The notes under the pieces were generated by a model. The model did not search any database, was not told the origin of the DNA, and was given only the letters and a program-made list of their open reading frames with translations. A stretch of DNA of 64,000 nt from Hyphomicrobiales bacterium (GTDB lineage: Bacteria; Pseudomonadota; Alphaproteobacteria; Rhizobiales; Beijerinckiaceae): positions 73,515 to 137,514 of the forward strand of contig UCBZ01000010.1 of NCBI GenBank assembly GCA_900470775.1, written 5' to 3'. The stretch's first letter is position 1, and each line of letters starts with the position of its first letter. Of the stretch, positions 27,375 to 35,129 are shown piece after piece. A program made the translations under genes and the position numbers.

Positions 27375-27389
27375 ACTGGACGGTCCAGT
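27375..27389. promoter_or_regulatory. Palindromic operator between efflux operon and TetR gene
   Basis: ACTGGAC-G-GTCCAGT is a perfect 15-bp palindrome centred at 27382. It lies 37 bases from the adaptor start and 15 bases from the regulator start. An extra half-site ACTGGAC occurs at 27342-27348. The position predicts that the TetR protein represses both the pump and itself. This is inference from position and symmetry. Confidence 0.8.
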
Positions 27390-27404
27390 TTGATAAGGGG
27401 CTCG

Positions 27405-28082
27405 ATGGGCGGCAACATGACAGTAACGGCCGCGGCAATTTCCGCGACAGCGGCGACGGATGCAAGACGCTTGCCGTCCGACAAGTCTCGTCGCGACAAG
27501 CATCATGCGATCACGCAGGCCGCCTCTGACATGTTCCTCGCAGAAGGTTTCGATCGCGTCACCCTGGACCAGATCGCCCAGCGCGCCGGCGTCTCCAAGC
27601 AGACGATCTACAGCCACTTCGCCGACAAGGAAGCGCTGTTCAAGGCGATCTGCAGCGAACTCACTGAAAGGCTTACGATTCCGCTGCGTAAATCAGCGGC
27701 CGAAGGCGATCTCCGAAGCACGTTGACTCGGCTTGGCGATGATGCGCTGGCGATGATGCTGCATCCTGCCTCACTGGATCTCCACCGCCTCGTGATAAGC
27801 GCCGCCGTACGCTTTCCGGAACTCGGCCATGTCGCCTACGAGGCCGGGGCCATGCGTATGATCAACGACCTTTCGACATTGCTGGTGCAGCGTTCACGAA
27901 TCGGTGATGGCATTGCGAAGCCTGTCGATGATGAACGTGCGCGCATCCTGGCTGAGCAATTCATCGGCATGCTGCGCGGCTTCCATCAGGTTCGCGGCCT
28001 GTTGAGCATCAAGCCGGCGACCCCGTCCGGCCGCAGCGCCTATGTTCGCGCCTGCGTCGACCTTTTGCTGCGCGGCGCCTGA
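27405..28082 (+). CDS. TetR/AcrR family transcriptional regulator of the efflux pump
   Basis: The 225-residue repressor has an N-terminal helix-turn-helix of TetR type (FDRVTLDQIAQRAGVSKQTIYSHFADKEALF, about residues 49-79) preceded by a low-complexity Ala/Thr stretch. The C-terminal ligand domain contains HRLVISAAVRFPELGHVAYEAG, resembling the AefR-like C-terminal family. It is divergent from the RND operon over a palindromic operator. The start may be 27405 (AAGGGG just upstream) or 27417 (MTVTAA). An inducer cannot be named. Confidence 0.9.
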   Translation: MGGNMTVTAAAISATAATDARRLPSDKSRRDKHHAITQAASDMFLAEGFDRVTLDQIAQRAGVSKQTIYSHFADKEALFKAICSELTERLTIPLRKSAAEGDLRSTLTRLGDDALAMMLHPASLDLHRLVISAAVRFPELGHVAYEAGAMRMINDLSTLLVQRSRIGDGIAKPVDDERARILAEQFIGMLRGFHQVRGLLSIKPATPSGRSAYVRACVDLLLRGA

Positions 28083-28124
28083 AGCAGGCCGCCGACTACG
28101 GCAGCGCGAGACCACAGGCCTGGT

Positions 28125-28142
28125 CTGTCACCGGCCTGTCAT
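28125..28142 (+). promoter_or_regulatory. Pho box upstream of phnC
   Basis: CTGTCAC-CGGC-CTGTCAT is two 7-base direct repeats spaced 11 bases apart, the arrangement bound by phosphorylated PhoB. It ends 99 bases upstream of the phnC ATG, suitable for activating the phnCDE transport genes under phosphate limitation. It is seen directly. PhoB binding is inferred. Confidence 0.8.
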
Positions 28143-28185
28143 CTGCACTGGCTAGCTCTCCAGCATGAAACAGCATGAACCCGGC

Positions 28186-28199
28186 GGCAGCATGCTGCC
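28186..28199. promoter_or_regulatory. 14-bp palindrome in the phnC leader
   Basis: GGCAGCATGCTGCC is a perfect palindrome about 42 bases upstream of phnC, near repeated CAGCATGAA words (28171-28188 area). It could be a regulator site or a leader hairpin. No known binding family is claimed. Confidence 0.4.
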
Positions 28200-28241
28200 T
28201 CGGGACCATATTCATGCTCGTCCCGCAAGCGAGAAGCCATC

Positions 28242-29060
28242 ATGCTGCGCATCGAAGGCCTGACCAAGCGCTTTGGCGGAAATGCCGCCGTCGACAAGGT
28301 CACGCTCTCCATCCCAAAGGGTGAGATGGTCGGCATCATTGGCCGATCTGGAGCCGGCAAATCGACGCTGCTGCGCATGCTCAACCGCCTCTCCGATCCC
28401 AGCGAGGGCCGCATCGTTTCGGGCGACCGTGACGTCACCGCGCTCAAGGGTGCGGCCCTGCGCGGCTGGCGCCGCGACACGGCAATGATCTTTCAGCAGT
28501 TCAACCTCGTCGGCCGGCTCGACGTCTTGACCAACGTCCTGCTCGGCCGGCTGAACCACCGTTCTGCCGCGCTGACGCTGGTCAAGAGCTTTTCACGCGA
28601 CGACAAGATCCGCGCCATCGCCGCGCTGGAACGGCTCGACATGGGCCATCTCCTGGCGCAGAGGGCCGAGACCCTGTCAGGCGGCCAGCAGCAGCGCGTC
28701 GCTATCGCCCGCGCACTGGTCCAGGAACCGCAGATCATCCTGGCCGACGAGCCGATCGCCTCGCTCGACCCGCGCAACACGCAGGTCGTGATGGATGCCC
28801 TGTTCCGGATCAACCGCGAGGACGGCATCACCGTCGTCTCGAACCTGCACCATCTCGATATCGCGTCGAAATACTGCGACCGCCTGATCGGCATGGCCGG
28901 CGGCAAGGTCGTCTTCGACGGCCCGCCTCACCAGCTCACCAGCGAGGTCGCGGCGAAGCTCTACGGCATCGAAGCCCGGGACGCCGGCGCCGAAGCGCTC
29001 GACCAGCTCGACGCCATCGCCAGCGAAGAAGCCCAGCGCGCCAAGCAGAACGTCGCCTGA
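28242..29060 (+). CDS. phnC: Phosphonate ABC transporter ATP-binding protein
   Basis: The 272-residue ATPase powers uptake of phosphonates (and often phosphite or phosphate esters). Walker A is [15 protein letters not shown], the signature is [13 protein letters not shown], and Walker B is [12 protein letters not shown]. The pattern [40 protein letters not shown] is characteristic of PhnC. It is the first gene of phnCDE1E2, preceded by a Pho box. The ATG follows GCGAGAAG. The C-terminal tail past residue about 250 is Ala/Glu-rich and variable. Confidence 0.96.
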   Translation: MLRIEGLTKRFGGNAAVDKVTLSIPKGEMVGIIGRSGAGKSTLLRMLNRLSDPSEGRIVSGDRDVTALKGAALRGWRRDTAMIFQQFNLVGRLDVLTNVLLGRLNHRSAALTLVKSFSRDDKIRAIAALERLDMGHLLAQRAETLSGGQQQRVAIARALVQEPQIILADEPIASLDPRNTQVVMDALFRINREDGITVVSNLHHLDIASKYCDRLIGMAGGKVVFDGPPHQLTSEVAAKLYGIEARDAGAEALDQLDAIASEEAQRAKQNVA

Positions 29061-29141
29061 AGCCCGTCCCCAGTCCGCTGGGGGCATTCGACACCACCCA
29101 GACCTTTCAAACGAAGACCATCGTAACACCAGGAGCACACC

Positions 29142-30059
29142 ATGCTGACCCGTCGTCATACCCTGACGCTCGCCACTGCGGCCCTCGCCGCCTCGCTCGC
29201 GGCCCCGGCCTTCGCCCAGGACTGGAAGGCGAAATATCCCGAGATCGTCTTCGCCATCATTCCCGCCGAGAACGCCTCGGGCGTCGTCGAGCGCTACACC
29301 CCCTTCGTGAACTATCTCGCCAAGGAACTTGGCACCAAGGTCACGCTGCGCATTGCTAGCGACTATGCCGCCCTGATCGAGGGCCAGCGCGCCGGCAACA
29401 TCCATATCGGCATGTACGGCCCCTCCTCCTTCGCCCGCGCGCTGATGACCGGCGCCAAGATCGACGCCTTCGCGATCGAGACCAATATCGACGGCACCAA
29501 GGGCTACTATTCGGTCTTCTATGTGAAGAAGGACTCTCCCTATCAGAAGATCGAAGACCTGAAGGGCAAGAACCTCGGCCTCGTCGATCCCAATTCGACC
29601 TCGGGCAACAACGTCCCGCGCTTTGCGCTCGACGGCATGAAGATCGAGCCCGAGACCTATTTCGGCAAGGTCGTCTACACCGGCAGCCACGAGAACGCCG
29701 TCATAGCGCTCGGCCAGGGCACCGTCGACGTCGCCGCCAATTGGTGGAACGACGAGCAGGAATCCAACCTCCTGCGTATGGCCCGCAAGAACATGGTCAA
29801 GGCCGAGGATTTCCGGATCATCTACAAGTCCGAGCAGATCGTGAACTCGCCGATGGCCTATCTCTCGGACATGCCGACCGACCTCAAGACCAAGATCCGC
29901 GACACCGTCCTGAACCTCGCCACCAAGGACAAGGTCGCCTTCGACAAGATCTATGAAGGCAAGCAGGGCCCACTCGTCGCCGTCGACAACAAGGCCTACG
30001 ACCCGATCATCGAACTCAACAAGTTCGTCGACGCACTGCGCAAGAAGAAGTCCTCGTAA
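29142..30059 (+). CDS. phnD: Phosphonate ABC transporter substrate-binding protein
   Basis: The 305-residue periplasmic binding protein has a signal peptide (MLTRRHTLTLATAALAASLAAPAFAQ; the RR pair could allow Tat export). The mature chain has the family landmarks IIPAENASGVVERYTPFVNYLAKELG, GMYGPSSFARA and LGLVDPNSTSGNNVPRFAL, the last forming the phosphonate-binding loop with Ser/Thr residues. It is separated from phnC by 81 bases and followed by a strong inverted repeat before phnE1, which may raise its mRNA level relative to the permeases. Confidence 0.95.
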   Translation: MLTRRHTLTLATAALAASLAAPAFAQDWKAKYPEIVFAIIPAENASGVVERYTPFVNYLAKELGTKVTLRIASDYAALIEGQRAGNIHIGMYGPSSFARALMTGAKIDAFAIETNIDGTKGYYSVFYVKKDSPYQKIEDLKGKNLGLVDPNSTSGNNVPRFALDGMKIEPETYFGKVVYTGSHENAVIALGQGTVDVAANWWNDEQESNLLRMARKNMVKAEDFRIIYKSEQIVNSPMAYLSDMPTDLKTKIRDTVLNLATKDKVAFDKIYEGKQGPLVAVDNKAYDPIIELNKFVDALRKKKSS

Positions 30060-30084
30060 GCTCTCGCCTCGCTTGCCGAACGCC

Positions 30085-30245
30085 GCGCGGGGAACCCCTC
30101 TCCTGTAAGGAGAGGGTAGGGTGAGGGGTCGGCCATCTGACGGTTGATCCGAAGCCCACCTCCCCCACCATGTTGGCAATCCGCTGGTCCAACGACCTAC
30201 ACCTCACCCCTGCCCCTCTCCTTACAGGAGAGGGGTTCCCCGCGC
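30085..30245. repeat. Inverted pair of CCCTCTCC hairpin repeats between phnD and phnE
   Basis: The arms at 30085-30116 and 30214-30245 are perfect 32-bp inverted copies, and similarity continues inward for about 15 bp. Each arm contains CCCTCTCCT-gta-AGGAGAGGG, so the RNA can form either two small hairpins or one long stem. It may act as an attenuator or mRNA-stabilising structure inside the phn transport operon. A related copy is at 111-158. Confidence 0.9.
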
Positions 30246-30271
30246 CCGGTCGGCAACGGACTTTCATTCCC

Positions 30272-31153
30272 ATGACCCTCGCGATCGAGCGCGACGACCC
30301 CGCCATTCGCGCCCATGCCGCGACCTATGCCGCCGCGATGGCGAGCAAGCGTCGCCAGACGCTGATCGGCGTCGCGGTTCTCGCCGCGCTCGTCTGGCTT
30401 TCGGCGCTGGGCTCGGAGGTCGATCCCGGCAAGTTCATCGAGAACGCCTGGCGCTTCCCGAAATACATCATCGAGACCATGCCGGTTCTGCGCTGGAACA
30501 GCTTCCGTGCCGACATGGCCGAATGGTTCTGGGGCTGGAAGGGCTGGCTCAAGCTGCTCTGGCAGACGATCCTGATCGCCTATACCGGCACCATCCTCGG
30601 CGCGCTTGGCGGCTTCCTGCTCTGCTTCGTCGCCGCCGCCAATCTCGGCCGATCGGGCTGGCTGCGCTTCGCCGCCAAGCGCTTCCTCGAATTCTGCCGC
30701 ACCGTCCCTGAGATCGTCTTCGCGCTGATCTTCGTCATCGCCTTCGGGCTCGGCCCGCTGCCCGGCGTGCTCGCCATCGCGATCCACACCATGGGCGCGA
30801 TGGGCAAGCTCTTCTCCGAGGTGGTCGAGAACATCGACATGAAACCGGTCGACGGCCTGACCGCAACCGGCGCCGGCTGGTGGCAGACCATCCGCTTCGC
30901 GGCGGTGCCGCAGGTTCTCTCCAACTTCGCCAGCTATTCGCTACTGCGCTTCGAGATCAACGTGCGCGGCGCCTCGATCATGGGCTTCGTCGGCGCCGGC
31001 GGCATCGGGCAGGACCTGATCGAGGCCATCCGCAAATTCTACTTCACCGATGTCAGCGCCATCCTGCTGCTGATCATCGCCGCCGTGATGCTGATCGATT
31101 ACGGCACCGAGCGTCTGCGCCATTCCCTCATCAGCCTGGAGCACGGCAAGTGA
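30272..31153 (+). CDS. phnE: Phosphonate ABC transporter permease (first PhnE)
   Basis: The 293-residue inner-membrane permease has about six helices: one near residue 30 (TLIGVAVLAALVWLSALG), then the transport core with TILIAYTGTILGALGGFLLCFVAA. The coupling loop EIVFALIFVIAFGLGPLPGVLAIAIHTMGAMGKLFSE contacts PhnC, and GFVGAGGIGQDL is typical of PhnE. The ATG at 30272 gives MTLAIERDD. The longer frame back to 30170 would translate the inverted repeat. It overlaps the second phnE by four bases. Confidence 0.94.
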   Translation: MTLAIERDDPAIRAHAATYAAAMASKRRQTLIGVAVLAALVWLSALGSEVDPGKFIENAWRFPKYIIETMPVLRWNSFRADMAEWFWGWKGWLKLLWQTILIAYTGTILGALGGFLLCFVAAANLGRSGWLRFAAKRFLEFCRTVPEIVFALIFVIAFGLGPLPGVLAIAIHTMGAMGKLFSEVVENIDMKPVDGLTATGAGWWQTIRFAAVPQVLSNFASYSLLRFEINVRGASIMGFVGAGGIGQDLIEAIRKFYFTDVSAILLLIIAAVMLIDYGTERLRHSLISLEHGK

Positions 31154-32004
31154 GCCTCGCTTTGTCCCCCACCGATCAGGCCGCGCTCGTCAGCCGCCAT
31201 CAGGCCGCCATCGACGGCTCGCTGAAGACGAAGCTGACCACCATCGCCGTCGTCGCAGCCATGGTCGGCCTCTTCTGCTACGGCGTCAGCACCTTCGAGG
31301 TCACGCTCTGGCGCATCCTGTCGGGGCTCAGTAATCTCGGCACCTTCGTCGTGCTGATGCTGCCGCCCGATCCCGGCTCCTTCGCCCGCGCCATCATCTT
31401 CGTGAAGGCATTGTTCGAGACGATCGCCATCGCCTTCCTCGGCACGATCCTGGCGGCGATCCTGGCCTTCCCGCTCGGCTTCATCGCCGCGCGCAACGTC
31501 GTCGCCAACAAGATCGTGCATTTCCTCGCCCGCCGCTCGCTCGACACGGTGCGCGGCGTCGATGCGCTGATCTGGGCGCTGATCTGGATCAACGTCGTGG
31601 GGCTCGGCCCCTTCGCCGGCATGCTGGCGATCATGACCAGCGATATCGGCGCCTTCGGCAAGCTCTACTCCGAGGCGATCGAATCCGCCGACCGCAAACC
31701 GGTCGAGGGCGTCACCTCGCTGGGCGGCGGCAAGCTCCATGAAATCCGCTTCGGCCTGGTCCCGCAGGTGCTGCCGGTGATCGCAAGCCAGGTGCTCTAC
31801 TACATCGAGTCCAACACCCGCTCCTCCACGATCATCGGCATCGTCGGCGCCGGCGGCATCGGGCTCTATCTGGCCGAGACCATCCGCACGCTCGAATGGC
31901 AGCAGGTCTCCTTCCTGATCCTGTTGATCCTGGCCGCGGTGACCGCGATTGACTTCCTCTCCAGCAAGCTGCGCTTCGCCATCATCGGCAAGCGGGCGGT
32001 GTGA
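31150..32004 (+). CDS. phnE: Phosphonate ABC transporter permease (second PhnE)
   Basis: The 284-residue second permease subunit starts with GTG overlapping the previous stop (GTGA). It has the same core (TIAIAFLGTILAAILAFPLGFIAARN, GVDALIWALIWINVVGLGPFAGMLAI and GIVGAGGIGLYLAE). Two different PhnE proteins probably form a heterodimer, as is common in Hyphomicrobiales phn loci. It is the last gene of the Pho-box transcription unit and converges with the alpha/beta hydrolase gene. Confidence 0.94.
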   Translation: MSLALSPTDQAALVSRHQAAIDGSLKTKLTTIAVVAAMVGLFCYGVSTFEVTLWRILSGLSNLGTFVVLMLPPDPGSFARAIIFVKALFETIAIAFLGTILAAILAFPLGFIAARNVVANKIVHFLARRSLDTVRGVDALIWALIWINVVGLGPFAGMLAIMTSDIGAFGKLYSEAIESADRKPVEGVTSLGGGKLHEIRFGLVPQVLPVIASQVLYYIESNTRSSTIIGIVGAGGIGLYLAETIRTLEWQQVSFLILLILAAVTAIDFLSSKLRFAIIGKRAV

Positions 32005-32046
32005 CGACAGGCAGGCGCCGGGTTCACCGGCACCAACCTCTCATTC

Positions 32047-33126
32047 TCAGTTGCCGGCCGGCCGCTTCGGCACACCCGCCAGCCAGGCACCCAGATCCTT
32101 CGCCCAGAATTTGGCAAGCCCCGTCGTGCCGTGGCCGCGCGTATCGACGCTGGCCGGGATCACGAGCAGCCGCGCGCTGCCGAGGCGCTTCAACTCGCGC
32201 TCCATGATACCGGTCTCGGGCGGGTTGCGCTCGTCATCGGCTGCGTTGATCGCCAGCACCGGCGCCTTGATCGCGTCGAGCTTCGGTGACGGATTGTAGT
32301 CGCGCGAGGAATCCCACTGGTAGAGGAAGTCGTTCGCATCGGCGTTGAACGCGGCCTTCAGCCGCTCGTCGAGCAGCTTGTCGGCGGCCTCGCGTGTCGG
32401 CGCCATCTGCTGGTAGGCGAGCGAACCGCCATTGGTCGCGATGCCGAAGAAGACATTGGCGATGCGGAACGCCGGCGGCTGGGCCGTATAGTCGCCGCCC
32501 TTCCACTCAGGGTCGGTGCGGACGGCGTCGATGATCATCCGCCGCATCATCCAGTTGCGGCTCGACATCTCCGTCGGCTGCGACGCCATCGGCACCAGCG
32601 CATCCATGAAATCGGGGTATTTCACGCCCCACATCCAGGTCTGCATGCCGCCCATCGAATTGCCGAGCACGAGCCGGACATGGCGGATGCCGAGGCCTTC
32701 GCTCACCAGCTTGTACTGTGCCGTGACCATGTCCTCGTAATTATAGCGGGGGAACTTCGCCTTCATCCCGTCGGAGGGCTTCGAGGACGCGCCCGCGCCG
32801 AGCGCGTCGGGGATGATGATGTAGTATTTGCTGGCATCGAGCGGCTGGCCCGCCCCGAACAGCTCGCCGGCAAAGATCGGCGTCAGCATGCTGGCGGCCG
32901 AGCCCGCCGTGCCGTGCAGGATCACCACCGGCTCGCCCGTCGGCTCGCCGACCGTGGCATAGCCGAGCTTCAGCTCCGGAAACGTCTCGCCGGTGCTGAA
33001 GCGGAAATCCTTGGCAACCCAGACGCCGCGCTTGGGCCCGGGGTAATCCGCCGCCAGCGCGAGGTTCGCGATGCCGCAGGACGCAATGAGAACGGCCGCG
33101 CGCAGCAGCCCGATGACAGGATTCAT
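32047..33126 (-). CDS. Exported alpha/beta hydrolase (MetX-like fold)
   Basis: The 359-residue protein has a signal peptide (LLRAAVLIASCGIANLALAADY). An alpha/beta hydrolase domain related to homoserine O-acetyltransferases follows. Ser157 in GNSMGGMQ is the nucleophile, an Asp lies in NAADDERNP, and the histidine is in DTRGHGT near the end. The oxyanion segment is ILHGTAGSA. Because it is exported it is not a methionine enzyme; an esterase or acyl hydrolase is more likely. It sits between the two phn units, convergent with phnE2 and upstream-adjacent to phnF. That raises but does not show a role in releasing phosphonates from esters. Confidence 0.8.
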   Translation of the reverse strand: MNPVIGLLRAAVLIASCGIANLALAADYPGPKRGVWVAKDFRFSTGETFPELKLGYATVGEPTGEPVVILHGTAGSAASMLTPIFAGELFGAGQPLDASKYYIIIPDALGAGASSKPSDGMKAKFPRYNYEDMVTAQYKLVSEGLGIRHVRLVLGNSMGGMQTWMWGVKYPDFMDALVPMASQPTEMSSRNWMMRRMIIDAVRTDPEWKGGDYTAQPPAFRIANVFFGIATNGGSLAYQQMAPTREAADKLLDERLKAAFNADANDFLYQWDSSRDYNPSPKLDAIKAPVLAINAADDERNPPETGIMERELKRLGSARLLVIPASVDTRGHGTTGLAKFWAKDLGAWLAGVPKRPAGN

Positions 33127-33233
33127 GACAGCATTCTCCTCGGATCGGTTTCCGCGCGATCTTGATGTCGCGTGTTCCCGTCCGAAGCATCGCGCCGAAG
33201 CCTCGCCGGCACAAGCTGCGCCGACATCACGAG

Positions 33234-33983
33234 CTAGCGTGTCTCCTCGCTGAACGGCTCGACCAACATCTCCATGCGCTCGCCGGCAAAGACGCTGGTG
33301 ACGAGGTGAATGGGGGTCAGGTCCGGCAGCGCATCGACCGCCACCGACACCATCACCGGCGCACCGGGCTCGATCCGCAGCAGCACCGCCTCACGCTCGC
33401 TGGCGAGGCGGGCGGTGAGGCGCGTCGAGAGGCGCACGTAATCGGTGACGCCGCAGACCTTCAGCGCCGCCGTCATCGAGCCCTCCGCCGCGCGATAGGC
33501 TTCGTCGAAGGCGGGGAAGCGGTCCACTGAAAGCCAATGCGTGCCCGTGCCCATCGGCGTTCCATCGGCGAGGCTCAATCCCTCGAGCCGCCACAGCGCC
33601 GCGCCAGGCTCCAGTCCGAGCACCTCGCAGGTCTCGGGTTCACCGATGATCTGCTCCTGCGACAGGACCGTGCTCGACCCGACGATGCCGATCCGGCCGA
33701 GATTGGCGCGCATGCTGACCCGCCGGCCGATCGGATAGGGCACCCGCCTTTCGCTGACCTGCGTGCCGCGTCCGCGCGAGACCGTCACCAGCCCCTGCTC
33801 GGCGAGATGCCGGAAGGCCTGCCGCACCGTGTGGCGATGCACGCCATAGTGCTCCGCCAGCGCGGTCGCGGCCGGCAGCGTGTCGCCCGCGGCGTAGTCG
33901 CCCTTGCCGATCGCGCTGGCGAGGTCGTCTGCGATCCGGCGCCAGACCGTGCCGGCATCGGCGGGAGCCTCTTCCGCAGTCAT
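33234..33983 (-). CDS. phnF: GntR/HutC family regulator of phosphonate genes
   Basis: The 249-residue regulator has an N-terminal winged helix-turn-helix (ALAEHYGVHRHTVRQAFRHLAEQGLVTVSRGRGTQV, about residues 43-80). A UTRA ligand domain of the HutC group follows, with LEGLSLADGTPMGTGTHWLS and the closing PIHLVTSVFAGERMEMLVEP. It is divergent from phnG. Two GT(A/C)TAGAC sites occur in the intervening 82 bases. PhnF proteins usually repress phn genes. The start at 33983 (MTAEE) is preferred to an upstream TTG/ATG-poor extension. Confidence 0.92.
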   Translation of the reverse strand: MTAEEAPADAGTVWRRIADDLASAIGKGDYAAGDTLPAATALAEHYGVHRHTVRQAFRHLAEQGLVTVSRGRGTQVSERRVPYPIGRRVSMRANLGRIGIVGSSTVLSQEQIIGEPETCEVLGLEPGAALWRLEGLSLADGTPMGTGTHWLSVDRFPAFDEAYRAAEGSMTAALKVCGVTDYVRLSTRLTARLASEREAVLLRIEPGAPVMVSVAVDALPDLTPIHLVTSVFAGERMEMLVEPFSEETR

Positions 33984-34001
33984 CAAAGTTTCATGCAAAA
34001 T

Positions 34002-34042
34002 GTATAGACCTTTCCTCACAGCAGGCCTATCATAGTCTAGAC
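34002..34042. promoter_or_regulatory. Candidate PhnF operators between phnF and phnG
   Basis: GTATAGAC (34002-34009) and GTCTAGAC (34035-34042) share GT.TAGAC and lie 33 bases apart, three helical turns. The second is a perfect 8-bp palindrome. Sites of the form GT-N-TA-N-AC are typical for HutC-group GntR proteins. The first is 18 bases from the phnF start and the second 23 bases from the phnG start. Binding is inferred. Confidence 0.65.
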
Positions 34043-34065
34043 ATTAGCGAACGACCAGACGGCGG

Positions 34066-34527
34066 ATGACGATGACGACAGACACCGCGCAGAAAAGCGA
34101 GACAACGCAAAGGCAGCGCTGGATGGCGGTGCTCGCCCGCGCCTCGCGCGCCGAGATCGCGGAACTCATCGGCCCCGACCTTCCGCGCCACGACATCCTC
34201 AAGGCGCCGGAGACCGGCACCGTGATGGTCGAGGGCCGCGCCGGCGGCGCCGGCCGCCGCTTCAATCTGGGCGAGGCGACCGTGACCCGCTGCATCGTGC
34301 GCCTCGACGACGGCGCCATGGGCTTCTCCTATGCGCTGGGCCGCGATGGCCGCAAGGCGCGCCTCGCCGCCGTTCTCGACGCCAGGCTGCAGGCCGAGGC
34401 GCCCGGCGCCGCGCTGCATCGCGCCGTCGACGCCCTTGCTGATCGCCAGAGCGCGGCGCGGGTCCTCGCCTCGCGCAAGGCCGCCGCGACCAAGGTCGAT
34501 TTCTTCACTCTGGTCAGGGGCGCGTGA
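34066..34527 (+). CDS. phnG: C-P lyase subunit PhnG
   Basis: The 153-residue subunit belongs to the PhnGHIJ core complex, which with PhnI attaches phosphonate to ribose in place of adenine. The typical segment RWMAVLARASRAEIAEL opens the protein, then the TGTVMVEGRAGGAGRRFNLGEATVTRC strand and GYALG-type loop (SYALGRDGRKARLAA). It is the first gene of the catalytic unit and overlaps phnH (TGATG). The start is ATG 34066; an ATG two codons later is also possible. Confidence 0.95.
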   Translation: MTMTTDTAQKSETTQRQRWMAVLARASRAEIAELIGPDLPRHDILKAPETGTVMVEGRAGGAGRRFNLGEATVTRCIVRLDDGAMGFSYALGRDGRKARLAAVLDARLQAEAPGAALHRAVDALADRQSAARVLASRKAAATKVDFFTLVRGA

Positions 34528-35129
34528 TGGCAACCGACACGCTGATCGGCCCGGGCTTCTCCGACCCGGTCTTCCAGTCGCAGGGCGCCTTCCGCGCGCT
34601 TCTGGCGGCTCTCGCCGAGCCCGGCACGCGCCATGTCGTCAGTGGCGCGGTCGTGCCGCCCAAGGGCCTGCATGCCGCGACCGCCACCGCGCTGCTGACG
34701 CTCGCCGATTACGAGACCCTGATCTGGCTGCCCGCCGCGCTGCGCGACGGCGCAGCCGGCGCTTGGCTGCGCTTCCATTGCAGCGCCGCGCTGGTCTCCG
34801 ATCCCGCCAGGGCCGCCTTCGCCGTCATCGACGCCGGCTCTCCGGAACCCGCTTTGTCAGCCTTCGACAGCGGCAGTGACCAGTTCCCCGACCGCTCGAC
34901 GACGCTGATCGTGCAATGCACCGCGCTCGAAGGCGGCGAGGCGGTGACGCTGACGGGGCCGGGCATCGCCACCTCCCGCGTGATCGCGCCCGCCGGCCCG
35001 CGCGCCGGTTTCTGGGCCGAGGTCGCCGCCAACAACGACGCCTATCCGCTTGGGATCGATCTCCTGCTCAGCCATGCGGATGCCGTCTTCGGCCTGCCGC
35101 GCTCCACGCGGATCGGGGAGGTCTACTGA
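34527..35129 (+). CDS. phnH: C-P lyase subunit PhnH
   Basis: This 200-residue core subunit has the opening GPGFSDPVFQSQGAFRALLAALAEPGT, characteristic of PhnH, and ends FGLPRSTRIGEV. PhnH stabilises the PhnGHIJ complex and has a pyridoxal-transferase-like fold without the cofactor. The ATG at 34527 overlaps the phnG stop. Its own stop overlaps the phnI ATG. Confidence 0.95.
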   Translation: MATDTLIGPGFSDPVFQSQGAFRALLAALAEPGTRHVVSGAVVPPKGLHAATATALLTLADYETLIWLPAALRDGAAGAWLRFHCSAALVSDPARAAFAVIDAGSPEPALSAFDSGSDQFPDRSTTLIVQCTALEGGEAVTLTGPGIATSRVIAPAGPRAGFWAEVAANNDAYPLGIDLLLSHADAVFGLPRSTRIGEVY

